A stretch of 64,000 nt of DNA from JAADHX01 sp964569385 (lineage in GTDB: Bacteria; Actinomycetota; Acidimicrobiia; Acidimicrobiales; Poriferisodalaceae). Both the position numbers and the translations under genes were made by a program. The notes under the pieces were generated by a model. That model saw only the letters and a list, made by a program, of their open reading frames with translations, made no database searches and was not told the origin of the DNA. Position 1 is the stretch's first letter. Each line of letters opens with the position of its first letter. Below, in pieces: positions 1 to 7,476 of the stretch. The stretch covers positions 1 through 64,000 of the forward strand of contig CAZMUM010000025.1 of NCBI GenBank assembly GCA_964569385.1. The letters are read 5' to 3'.

Positions 1-1
1 G

Positions 2-286
2 GGCGAACATCCCGAAGATGCTCTGGTTCGCGAGGTCTACGAAGAAGCAGGGCTCAAACTCGAAACTTGGGAATTCATGGGTATCTTTTCACGGGTGTTC
101 GACCGCCCCAATTCGGGTCAGCTTCACTTTGTTGGCCTGATCTATCACGCAGCGCTAGCTGGTGAACCACGGGTGGTCGAGGTTGATGGGTCAACGTGTG
201 CGGTGCGTTGGGTCGCTCTGGCCGATCTGGAAGATCTACCCGTGACCTTGCTGGTCGATGAGGCTCTCCGGTTGGTTGGCAGTTGA
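2..286 (+). CDS. Nudix hydrolase, 5'-truncated by the window edge
   Basis: Only the C-terminal part is present; the frame is open to the left edge. The first visible residues are the end of a Nudix box (GEHPEDALVREVYEEAGL), matching the GX5EX7REUXEEXGU metal-binding signature, so the enzyme hydrolyses a nucleoside diphosphate linked to another moiety. The C-terminal half has the usual late strand (VRWVALADLEDLPV) found in MutT-like proteins. Substrate cannot be inferred. It lies 71 nt upstream of an ECF sigma factor gene on the same strand. Confidence 0.85.
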   Translation, partial: GEHPEDALVREVYEEAGLKLETWEFMGIFSRVFDRPNSGQLHFVGLIYHAALAGEPRVVEVDGSTCAVRWVALADLEDLPVTLLVDEALRLVGS

Positions 287-357
287 AAGGTCTGGGCCTC
301 GATTTCTAGACGTTTTTGGGATTGTGGGTCATCCTTTCGGCTGGGCATTGCGTTTGG

Positions 358-843
358 ATGGTTGTGGGCGAATTCGACGAGTTGTTTGCAGATCAACAGG
401 ACCGATTGGTGCGGCTCTGTTGGTTGCTGACCCTGGATGAACAGGTCGCGGCCGAGGTGGCACAGGAGACTTTCGCCCGAGCATGGCGCGATTGGTCGAA
501 GTTGAACAATCCTGGATTCGACATCAATGCCTGGTTGCGTCGGGTTGCGGTCAATCTGTGTTGGGATCGTTCGCGTCGCCGGGCTGCCCGCACGAGGCGA
601 GCCCATCTGGTGGCGAGCCCACAAGCCACCACAGACGCAAAGGCAGATATCGATCTGCATCGTGCCATCGCTCGGCTGTCCGACCGCCAGAGGCAGGTAG
701 TTGTCCTGCGATATTGGGACGACCTCAACCTCGCCGGGTGCGCCGACGCCATGGGTGTGTCGGTCGGTTCGGTCAAACAACACCTCGCCCGTGCTCATGC
801 CGGGCTAGCCCAAGCACCTGAGTTAGTTGGGGAGGCTCAATGA
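358..843 (+). CDS. ECF-type RNA polymerase sigma factor
   Basis: A 161-residue group IV sigma factor that directs RNA polymerase to a small regulon. Region 2 is visible as ELFADQQDRLVRLCWLLT followed by the AQETFARAWRDW helix (about residues 7-45). Region 4 is LSDRQRQVVVLRYWDDLN plus the helix-turn-helix GVSVGSVKQHLARA (about residues 105-150). An in-frame ATG exists 42 nt upstream, but the residues it would add (WVILSAGHC) are not sigma-like, so the ATG at 358 is preferred. The stop overlaps the next gene by 4 nt (ATGA), implying coupling with the membrane protein that follows, the usual arrangement of a sigma factor with its regulator. Confidence 0.9.
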   Translation: MVVGEFDELFADQQDRLVRLCWLLTLDEQVAAEVAQETFARAWRDWSKLNNPGFDINAWLRRVAVNLCWDRSRRRAARTRRAHLVASPQATTDAKADIDLHRAIARLSDRQRQVVVLRYWDDLNLAGCADAMGVSVGSVKQHLARAHAGLAQAPELVGEAQ

Positions 844-1952
844 CTTACGATCTCTTCGAAGACCTCGGGGGCCGTCTCGACGATCTGGCCGCGGCTGAAA
901 CGGCACAGATCGACTTGGCGAATCCCTCGACTGAAGTAGTGCAGCCGCGCTCGCCGCGATTTGGCAAGGGGAGCGCCATTCTCGTGTTGAACGCCGCCGC
1001 AATTGTGTTGGTCATCGTGTTCGCGTTGTGGAGCCGATCGACGTCGCCTGAGGTCAACGAAACCGCTGCCTCCGGTTTGGCCGATCTGCTCCCCGAATGG
1101 GCTGACGTTCCAGCTGGAATCAATGTCGAGGGCTGGTTGGACGAATCTGAGCTCGCAGTGCTGTTCGACCTGTCGACCGTGCGCCAGATCGACTTCGAAC
1201 CAGGGGCGGTGTTTGTGGGCCTCGATCCCGCCGGTAGAAGTGTGGTCGTCGCTATCGGATCGCGCCTCGACGGTCAGGTGCTCGACTCATCGTCGAGTTC
1301 GTCGATCCCGCTGCCTGACCTTTTTCGGGAAAACCGGCTCATCGTGCAGTCGCGCGGATCGCTTCAAGTGACAACGATCGGAGGTGTTGCTCCGCGGGGC
1401 GCTGTCGCCGTGCTTGCAGACGGTGTCTCATTCGATCTCGATTCGGGCGCGTTCTATCTTGAGTTCCCGTCAGGGGAGGAGTTCCCTCGTCTTCAGGTCG
1501 AATTTTCGGACGGCACAGTCATAGGGGCTTTCGAGAGTTATGGACCGGGGGCTCCTGGGGCGACTGGGTCGTTGTCTGCCGATATTGAAGGGTCGTTCGT
1601 GGATCTGTCTCTAGACAGTGTGAACTGTGTGCGGGTGGACTCCGAGCCGGTTGCGTTTGACTTCAGTGCATCGCGTGGTGATGCGTTGTTGGCCGGTGAC
1701 TGGCTGGTCATCGCTCTGAGAAGCGAGGGCATGTTCTTGCTCGCAAGAGTCGATGGCGAGTCACCAGTCGCTCTCGTGCCCATCGAAGAGCTTGTCATCG
1801 GTGCCGACGAAGCTGGGCTTATCGAGCTGACTTGGGATACGGCCACGACCGCGGGCAGCGCTACGATCAATTGCGGAGATTTCATCATCGATGCCGCCGA
1901 GCTGGCCGCATTACTTCGTTTGGGTCCTGTTCTGGCCGAGCTGCTCCCCTGA
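840..1952 (+). CDS. Single-pass membrane protein, probable partner of the upstream ECF sigma factor
   Basis: The 370-residue product has a short acidic cytoplasmic N-terminus (about 45 residues), one transmembrane helix (about residues 47-65, LVLNAAAIVLVIVFALW) and a long extracytoplasmic domain of no family I recognise. The topology and the ATGA overlap with the sigma factor suggest an anti-sigma factor or sensor. I see no zinc-binding HxxxCxxC motif, so it is not a ZAS-type anti-sigma factor. The gene at 4495-5847 has the same arrangement beside another ECF sigma gene, although the sequences do not look alike. Confidence 0.7.
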   Translation: MTYDLFEDLGGRLDDLAAAETAQIDLANPSTEVVQPRSPRFGKGSAILVLNAAAIVLVIVFALWSRSTSPEVNETAASGLADLLPEWADVPAGINVEGWLDESELAVLFDLSTVRQIDFEPGAVFVGLDPAGRSVVVAIGSRLDGQVLDSSSSSSIPLPDLFRENRLIVQSRGSLQVTTIGGVAPRGAVAVLADGVSFDLDSGAFYLEFPSGEEFPRLQVEFSDGTVIGAFESYGPGAPGATGSLSADIEGSFVDLSLDSVNCVRVDSEPVAFDFSASRGDALLAGDWLVIALRSEGMFLLARVDGESPVALVPIEELVIGADEAGLIELTWDTATTAGSATINCGDFIIDAAELAALLRLGPVLAELLP

Positions 1953-2414
1953 TGGGTCGACTGTGACGAAAACGATCGGACCATACGGAAGCCCAGAAGA
2001 ACGGACCTACCCTCCAACTTGTGAGTGAGGGCGGTCTTGAGTTCAAGCAGATGCGTCCGCGGTTGCACCGCCTACGTGACAAAATGGCTATGTCTGGCTG
2101 ATTTGGGCGCTCAGAGTGGGAATGTCAACCTGGTTTGGCCCCTATGTGGAGCTCCACATAGGGGCCCGTTTTGCTCCGGCATACCCATCAGAGTGACTTC
2201 TGGGTTCGAGCTTGGTCGTCCCGCCCCTTCGGTAGAGTCGTGCCTACGGCACGACCGGTGGAGATGGCTTGCTCTCGATTGTCGGTCATCAGCGGTCAAC
2301 AGGAATGTGCACCCACGGCCGTCTGCTACGCCCTGCTTGGTCCTTGGAGAGCCGAAGCAGCGGCTTCGATGTGTAAAACTGATCAAAGATGTCCCCTACG
2401 GCTGACTACCGGCC
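1953..2414. other. Intergenic region, no convincing gene
   Basis: About 460 nt between convergent genes. The open frames here are short, start poorly and read as low-complexity Arg/Cys/Ser-rich translations, so I call no gene. The one notable structure is the palindrome at 2137-2166. Confidence 0.6.
2137..2166. terminator. 30-bp perfect palindrome, possible bidirectional terminator
   Basis: Two 15-nt arms (GGCCCCTATGTGGAG and its exact reverse complement) meet with no spacer, and CGTTTTG follows on the + strand. Transcribed, this gives a very stable hairpin with a tight GAGC turn followed by a short U-run. The position between convergent genes fits a shared terminator. A dyad-symmetric protein binding site is the alternative. 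Confidence 0.5.
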
Positions 2415-2888
2415 TTAGTCGATGAACTCTTCGACGTGGGACCGGATGTATCTGACGAGCAGCGGTTTGTGATCCAGATCGAAGTAGCGTTCGTTTAAAC
2501 CTGTAAACACCTGCTCCTGCGATGATTCGGCGAACGCTTCGAGGGTGCCGCGATCCTTGTAAGACATCAGGCGGTAGGCGTTGTCGTCGAGTCTGGCAAC
2601 AGCGTCGTCTAGGAGTTGAAGGTGTTCGGTTGCATCGAGGAGCTGGTATGCCTCACGAGCTATGGCTATGTAGCGACGTGAGTCGTTCCAGAACAGCTGA
2701 TTGAACCCACCATTGCATACCTCGCAATCGACGATGAACGATCCCCACACAATTCTTCGCCCCTGGGAGAGGCCCTCCATGTACGTAACCTGATCCTCGA
2801 GTGGAACCGTCTCCAAGAGGTCGATGAGTTGACCGGCGACGAGACCAACCGGGTCATCGGACTGCTCGAGCTGTTGGCGGCTGACCAT
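2415..2888 (-). CDS. DMP19/DUF4375 domain protein
   Basis: A 157-residue protein whose central segment (about residues 55-75, ...CEVCNGGFNQLFWNDSRRY...) matches the NGGFxQxFxN hallmark of the DMP19/DUF4375 family. These are small, mostly helical cytoplasmic proteins of unknown function that are frequent in accessory DNA and near immunity or toxin genes. There is no signal peptide or membrane segment. The neighbouring VapBC45-like pair may indicate a small accessory patch. Confidence 0.75.
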   Translation of the reverse strand: MVSRQQLEQSDDPVGLVAGQLIDLLETVPLEDQVTYMEGLSQGRRIVWGSFIVDCEVCNGGFNQLFWNDSRRYIAIAREAYQLLDATEHLQLLDDAVARLDDNAYRLMSYKDRGTLEAFAESSQEQVFTGLNERYFDLDHKPLLVRYIRSHVEEFID

Positions 2889-3081
2889 CGAGCAGGAACC
2901 CTACCGGCTGCGATCTGGACATCGAGGCCAAGGACTGTCTGGGCCATCAGCGCGATGTCGATGAGGTTGCTATACCGCGTGCTCGGGCGATTGCCGGCGT
3001 ACCGGCTGGCTATTGCGACGAGCTGTGTCTGGTGTTTTCTCCGGACCAGATTGATCGCTCTCGGTGCGTGATCTTCCCGGT

Positions 3082-3489
3082 TCAGGGCGCGAGCTTGCGC
3101 AGCCCACCTGAGGAGATGACGTAGATGAACGGACCAGGGAGCAGTGCGGTGTCCTCGATGCGGTCCCAGTGGCGGACTAGGAGCTGCAACATGTCCCAGC
3201 GGGTCTTATTGCCGCTTCCCGTGAGGCAGAATGCCTTGACATCGTGTGCCATCAGGCGATCGCGTTCCGGCTTCCGGTAACGGATGCGCTTGTCGCGCAT
3301 CAGAACGATCCAACCGTTGTCGCCGACGATGGGCAGCCAGTCCTCGTCATCCATGCCGCGGCGAATCGGGCAGTCCGGGTGGCCGGGGTAGACAAGGTCG
3401 TTGCGGACGGAGGCGAGTGCCTTGCCGATGGCGATCATGCTCTCGTCGACGAACCACCGCAACGTCGGGTCGGGCTCGCCGCCACTCAT
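3082..3489 (-). CDS. PIN-like toxin, VapC45 type
   Basis: The 135-residue product starts with an acidic PIN-like strand (WFVDES). It continues with the family-typical segments RNDLVYPGHPDCPIRRGMDDEDWLP, GDNGWIVLMRDKRIR and the C-terminal RWDMLQLLVRHWDRIE. This layout and length match the M. tuberculosis Rv2019-type PIN proteins (VapC45), predicted Mg-dependent RNases. It lies 2 nt downstream of the DUF433-containing partner gene (stop at 3492, start at 3489), the expected antitoxin-toxin order. The family call is from recognition, not from a search. Confidence 0.75.
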   Translation of the reverse strand: MSGGEPDPTLRWFVDESMIAIGKALASVRNDLVYPGHPDCPIRRGMDDEDWLPIVGDNGWIVLMRDKRIRYRKPERDRLMAHDVKAFCLTGSGNKTRWDMLQLLVRHWDRIEDTALLPGPFIYVISSGGLRKLAP

Positions 3490-3491
3490 GT

Positions 3492-4181
3492 TCAGGCAGC
3501 CGAGGTCGCGGTTTCGCGTCGAGGCCGTAGGGACTCGTAGCGGACAGCAGCCTCGATGTGTTTGCGCTCGAGGTCGTAGCCGTCGGCAATCTCATCCATG
3601 GGGTCACCCGCCGCGAACATCTCGTAGAGGACTTCTGTGCGGATGCCCTCGACTGTTGGTGCCCCGAACGACCGCTGTGGATCGATCACAACTGGCTGAT
3701 CCCGACCTGCCGGCCAGTACCGGCTGGCCACGTTGTGGTCAAACTCGACCTTTCGGATGAACTCCTGGGCCCATGGCGTGAGGGTCAGCTGGCCATCGTG
3801 GAACCGGTAGATGACAGTGTCGCCCTCGCCCGTCTCAGCGACGTCCATGAGATGACGTCCCGGGCCGGCGTACGGTTGTTGATGCGCAAGCGGGTACCGA
3901 ACGTCGAGCTTCTCGCGCCACGCATCGATGTAGGAACGGATCTCTGGCAGCGGGATGCGTTGGACGCGGCGATACTCGTTCAGAAATCCGGCTTCGACGA
4001 ACTCACCCCACGTGAGGAGGTCGAATCCCGTGGCGCTCTCGCGCAACACGGGTCGATACGTCTTGCCTCTCGCCGTGTATCCGTCGAGCCAGTTACGCAG
4101 CGTCCGCGAGTGCACGCCAAGAAGGCGGGCGGCCTCGCCCACCTCGTAGATCTCGCGCTCAAGCACGGTCACGGTTGCCAC
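3492..4181 (-). CDS. VapB45-like antitoxin with HTH and DUF433 domains
   Basis: A MerR-like helix-turn-helix lies near the N-terminus (YEVGEAARLLGVHSRTLRNW). A DUF433 domain is at the C-terminus (VVIDPQRSFGAPTVEGIRTE to about residue 215), the antitoxin half of VapBC45-like systems. The TTG and GTG codons at 4202 and 4199 would extend it. The GTG at 4181 is preferred because GAGGAGG stands 4-5 nt before it, giving 229 residues, close to Rv2018. The protein is expected to bind the toxin and repress its own operon. The toxin gene follows after 2 nt. Confidence 0.75.
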   Translation of the reverse strand: MATVTVLEREIYEVGEAARLLGVHSRTLRNWLDGYTARGKTYRPVLRESATGFDLLTWGEFVEAGFLNEYRRVQRIPLPEIRSYIDAWREKLDVRYPLAHQQPYAGPGRHLMDVAETGEGDTVIYRFHDGQLTLTPWAQEFIRKVEFDHNVASRYWPAGRDQPVVIDPQRSFGAPTVEGIRTEVLYEMFAAGDPMDEIADGYDLERKHIEAAVRYESLRPRRETATSAA

Positions 4182-4494
4182 GTCGTCCTCCTCGGTCACC
4201 AATGAGCGTAGCTCCAGGGAGGGACGTCCCGTGGCAGGGCGAGTCCAGCGATGCCCAACCGTTGGGCCAGTCGGGGGGCGGCCGATGACATCAATCCCGA
4301 ACGGTCAGATGATCCAGGACGCTACAAGGCAGCTCCCCTTCGGTATTCATGACTTGCTCGACATCGATCCAAACGGCCCGCGGCACCCCGAGACCCTCTG
4401 CGAACTCAAGACATTCCGCGACCGTTTCGGAGAGGGGCGCGGAAGGCACCAGGAATTCGTCGCCTGTTCGGACGGCGAGAGGTCGGGACCTGCG
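4182..4494. other. Intergenic region with an in-frame open stretch behind a stop codon
   Basis: No complete gene is recognised. On the minus strand, the frame of the gene ending at 4495 stays open for 67 more codons after its TAG, to a TGA at 4291. Its translation looks protein-like (for example GVPRAVWIDVEQVMNTEGEL). There is no good start codon with a ribosome binding site. It may be a decayed gene end or chance. Confidence 0.35.
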
Positions 4495-5847
4495 CTACTC
4501 AGTGCTGATCGTGAGCACGAACGTCTGAACTGCCGGCAGTTCGGGTGTGGCTGTGGAGAGCGTGATGGCGACGGTGCCCTCGCCGGTGTCGGGGATCGCG
4601 ATCGTGGTTGTGAAGTTCGAATGGTCAATGACCACTGGGATCTCGGTTTCGTTGAGGTAGGCACGGGCCCCTCCCTCGACCGGGACCCCTGGCAAGGTGA
4701 TTTGTCCGCCGGCGTCCACGGTCGATTGGATCTCGTCCGACTGGTCGTCTGCGGTTGGGAGCCGGTGGATCCACATCTGGCCGGGCTCGCCCTGTTCGTT
4801 GGAGAACCCAACTAGGAAACCCACGGCGACGGCGGGGCGCCCTTGGTCGGCACCTGCGAACACAGTCACAACCGGAGTGGCGGCGGTCCACCCCCACGAG
4901 GCATTGACGAAGATCTCAACGTCGGCATCGAGGATCGAAGCGAACTCTGGATTCGAAAGGAGCGCTTCGATCGACGCGATGCGTTCGATCACGGGTGCGC
5001 CGGGACCCATGTCTGGGTACCCGGTCCATCGATCCGCCGCTGCTTGGAGATCACCTCGACGAAGGTCGTCCAGGAACTCCAGCACGAGTGCTCCTGCGAC
5101 GTCGCCTACACCGGCAGCGAGGGTGAGCGGTCCGGATGCAACGGGGGCGATCTGAACTGACAGCCTGTTGCCGTCGACCTTGACGACTATGCCATCGAGA
5201 TCGACTGATTCTGGTCCCCAGATCGAGTACTGGTAGTAGCCTTCGTGAGGGCCGCAGACGACAAACTTGGCAGGGTTGCCGATTTCGTCGAGTTCGCTTG
5301 TATGAGCGCCCTCTGTGTCGGCGAACCATTCGGCTGGGATCAACACATCCACGGTTCCTTCGGCCGGCGAAGGGAACGAGTGAACTGACTCGCAGACCTG
5401 GACGGATCCCGGTTCCTGAGTTGTGTAGATGATTCTGTCGATCTCGCCGAGCGTGGGTATTTCCTCGACGTAGATGACGTCATCTACTGGCAGCGGTCCG
5501 CTGAACTCCATCGTGACACCCGTGGTCCCGCGCTCACCCCCGACGACCTCGGTTCTCTCTACGGTGAGTCCGGTTGATTCATCGACTGACCCGACGGGCG
5601 AGTCCTGAACTGGATCGAGCAGGTCGCTTGAGTCACTTGCGTTCGTCTCGACTCGAAGACTTTCGTCTCCGGAACCGATGACCACCATCGTGCCGATTAC
5701 AGCGACCGCGGCGATGGACACGAGAGCGAGGACTCGATATCGCCGAGGGCGCCGCTCTTCCTGCCCTGGTTGAACGATCGATCTGCGCAACAGTTCATCT
5801 TCGAGCGCCGCGCCATAGCGCTCCAGCTGGTCGGGGATTTCAATCAT
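4495..5847 (-). CDS. Single-pass membrane protein, probable partner of the adjacent ECF sigma factor
   Basis: The 450-residue product has a cytoplasmic N-terminus of about 40 residues, a transmembrane helix at about residues 41-60 (LALVSIAAVAVIGTMVVIG) and a large extracytoplasmic region with no recognised domain. Its start overlaps the end of the ECF sigma gene by 8 nt, so the two are likely co-translated. By position and topology it is a candidate anti-sigma factor or sensor. No zinc-type anti-sigma motif is visible. Confidence 0.7.
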   Translation of the reverse strand: MIEIPDQLERYGAALEDELLRRSIVQPGQEERRPRRYRVLALVSIAAVAVIGTMVVIGSGDESLRVETNASDSSDLLDPVQDSPVGSVDESTGLTVERTEVVGGERGTTGVTMEFSGPLPVDDVIYVEEIPTLGEIDRIIYTTQEPGSVQVCESVHSFPSPAEGTVDVLIPAEWFADTEGAHTSELDEIGNPAKFVVCGPHEGYYQYSIWGPESVDLDGIVVKVDGNRLSVQIAPVASGPLTLAAGVGDVAGALVLEFLDDLRRGDLQAAADRWTGYPDMGPGAPVIERIASIEALLSNPEFASILDADVEIFVNASWGWTAATPVVTVFAGADQGRPAVAVGFLVGFSNEQGEPGQMWIHRLPTADDQSDEIQSTVDAGGQITLPGVPVEGGARAYLNETEIPVVIDHSNFTTTIAIPDTGEGTVAITLSTATPELPAVQTFVLTISTE

Positions 5848-6310
5848 TGTTGTCTGCCTTGAGTTCTGCTCGGAGGCGTGTCAGCCCCCGGGAGACGTGG
5901 TTGCCGATCATCGAAGTGCTCGTACCGAGCGCCTCGGCCGCCTCCGCGTACTGCCACCCGCACCCATGGACCAGCCAAACAGCCACCCGTTGTGTGCGTG
6001 GCAGTCGAAGCAGCGCGGGAATCAAACGGGGTTCGACGTCGGGAAGCCCGATCGCCTCGGGCTTTGGCAGGACGGGCTGTCGCCGGCGTCGTGTCTTCGA
6101 CTGGCCGACCCGGTAGAGATAGCCGATTGGGTTCTGCATCTCGCTCACCTCTATCCAGTGCTCCCATGCGTAGGCCAACGCTTCAGCGGCTCCGTCCAAT
6201 GCGGTATCACCGCGGGTTGGAGCCAGAGCGCGTACGAGCCGCGGACGGGCCGACCGAACAAAATCGTCGAACTCTGCGGTTTCGGGATCAGTCACCTGTG
6301 ATTGCTCCAC
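5840..6310 (-). CDS. ECF-type RNA polymerase sigma factor
   Basis: A 156-residue sigma-70 family protein. Region 2 resembles FDDFVRSARPRLVRALAP with the following EALAYAWEHW helix. Region 4 is LPRTQRVAVWLVHGCGWQYAEAAEALG followed by TSTSMIGNHVSRGLTRLR. Region 2 is weakly conserved and the linker is short. The length and the downstream membrane partner (8-nt overlap) support an ECF factor rather than a bare HTH protein. The start at 6310 is a GTG and is not certain. Confidence 0.8.
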   Translation of the reverse strand: MEQSQVTDPETAEFDDFVRSARPRLVRALAPTRGDTALDGAAEALAYAWEHWIEVSEMQNPIGYLYRVGQSKTRRRRQPVLPKPEAIGLPDVEPRLIPALLRLPRTQRVAVWLVHGCGWQYAEAAEALGTSTSMIGNHVSRGLTRLRAELKADNND

Positions 6311-6703
6311 ACCCGATAGACCGACGAGGCATGCAGTCGCGCACCACTCCTCGTCATGATCTCACGCCACGAAGCGCCGGGCTGTCGTTGCCGATGTGCC
6401 CGCCAGATGGCGGAGGTCGCAGTGAACAGCGATCGCGAGACCGCTGAGTTGACCTTGCGATGGTTCGCAGAGACCAAGCAATGGCCAGCGTGCTCTTCAT
6501 GCTGCTGAAACGAGAGGATTTGCCAGCGTGGTCGAAGTACTACTTGACGCAGGGGCCTTGGTGATCTCGCTTCTGTAGGGCCAACCTTTTTACCGAAGGT
6601 GGTTGACTTGAAAGGAACGCAAACGGTCACTGCGCGTCTGCCTGCGTCGTGCTGTGTTGTTGCAGGAGTGTTACCCGCGGCATGTAAGTCGGACAAAGCG
6701 AAG
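6311..6703. other. Intergenic region, no gene recognised
   Basis: About 390 nt between the sigma factor gene and the 3' end of tRNA-Gly, all upstream of the sigma factor on the minus strand. A 134-codon open frame spans it but has no family resemblance and an Arg/Ser-rich, non-coding look. The region probably holds the sigma promoter, but I cannot point to convincing elements. Confidence 0.5.
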
Positions 6704-6774
6704 AGCGGGTGAGGAGAATCGAACTCCCGTACCCAGCTTGGGAAGCTGGTGTTCTACCATTGAACTACACCCGC
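6704..6774 (-). tRNA. tRNA-Gly (anticodon CCC)
   Basis: The reverse strand folds as a cloverleaf. The acceptor stem is GCGGGTG/CACCCGC, with D-arm AGTTCAATGGTAGAAC. The anticodon arm is CCAGC-TTCCCAA-GCTGG, with CCC at the anticodon, and the T-arm contains GTTCGATTC. The discriminator base is U and the CCA end is not encoded (TCTT follows). Length is 71 nt. Confidence 0.95.
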
Positions 6775-6888
6775 ACAACCGCCGAAACGGCTGGGACTGC
6801 GAAGTGTAGCGGCCCCAAGCGACGCTTCTGAGGGCGATCGCCGGTCAGGCGGTACGTAGCGAACCTGGCGGCTACGATGCGCCTCGCC

Positions 6889-7455
6889 ATGATCCTGTCT
6901 GACCACACAATTCGTGAAGAGATCGCTGCTGGGCGCATCGAGATCGACCCTCTCGACCCCTCGTGTATTCAGCCTTCATCGGTCGATCTACGCCTCGACG
7001 ACCGCTTCCGGGTCTTCCTCAACCACACCCGCACCGTCATCGACGTCAAACAAGACCAGACCGATCTCACCGACGAAGTGCTGGTCGAAGACGGCGATGC
7101 GTTCATCCTTCACCCAGGCGAATTTGCGCTCGGCTCGACTCTGGAACGCATTGCCATTCCAGACGACCTGGTCGGTCGCATCGAGGGCAAGTCGTCGCTC
7201 GGCCGCCTCGGGTTACTCATCCACACCACGGCTGGGTTCGTCGACGCTGGCTGGGATGGCTACCTCACCCTCGAATTGTCGAACGTGGCCAACCTGCCCA
7301 TCACCCTTTACCCGGGAATGAAGATCGGCCAGATCAGCTTCATCAAGATGACGACACCAGCCGATGTGCCTTACGGGTCGAGCAAGCTCGGGTCGAAGTA
7401 CAAAGGCCAACGGGGCCCGACAGCCAGTCGTTATCACGAGAACTTCGACAGCTAA
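6889..7455 (+). CDS. dcd: dCTP deaminase, possibly the dUMP-forming type
   Basis: The 188-residue enzyme of pyrimidine deoxynucleotide metabolism converts dCTP to dUTP, or directly to dUMP in bifunctional family members. The signature GKSSLGRLGLLIHTTAGFVD and the following WDGYLTLELSN contain the expected catalytic Ser, Arg and Glu. The N-terminal MILSDHTIREEI is typical and places the start at the ATG at 6889, not the ATG 12 nt upstream. The C-terminal Lys/Gly-rich tail (SKYKGQRGPTAS) closes the active site in the family. Actinobacterial homologues such as that of M. tuberculosis are bifunctional; whether this one is cannot be read by eye. Confidence 0.95.
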   Translation: MILSDHTIREEIAAGRIEIDPLDPSCIQPSSVDLRLDDRFRVFLNHTRTVIDVKQDQTDLTDEVLVEDGDAFILHPGEFALGSTLERIAIPDDLVGRIEGKSSLGRLGLLIHTTAGFVDAGWDGYLTLELSNVANLPITLYPGMKIGQISFIKMTTPADVPYGSSKLGSKYKGQRGPTASRYHENFDS

Positions 7456-7476
7456 ACCACCTACGGTCTATCGGCA

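Noticed and set aside
145..798. Long minus-strand open frame opposite the first ECF sigma gene
   Set aside because: Shadow of the sigma factor gene; its translation has no family resemblance and crosses two real genes.
2025..2405. 126-codon open frame in the intergenic region
   Set aside because: Cys/Arg-rich translation, no ribosome site, and it runs through the 30-bp palindrome.
4231..4815. 194-codon + strand open frame
   Set aside because: Mostly antisense to the well-supported membrane protein gene; translation is low-complexity Gly/Asp/Arg.
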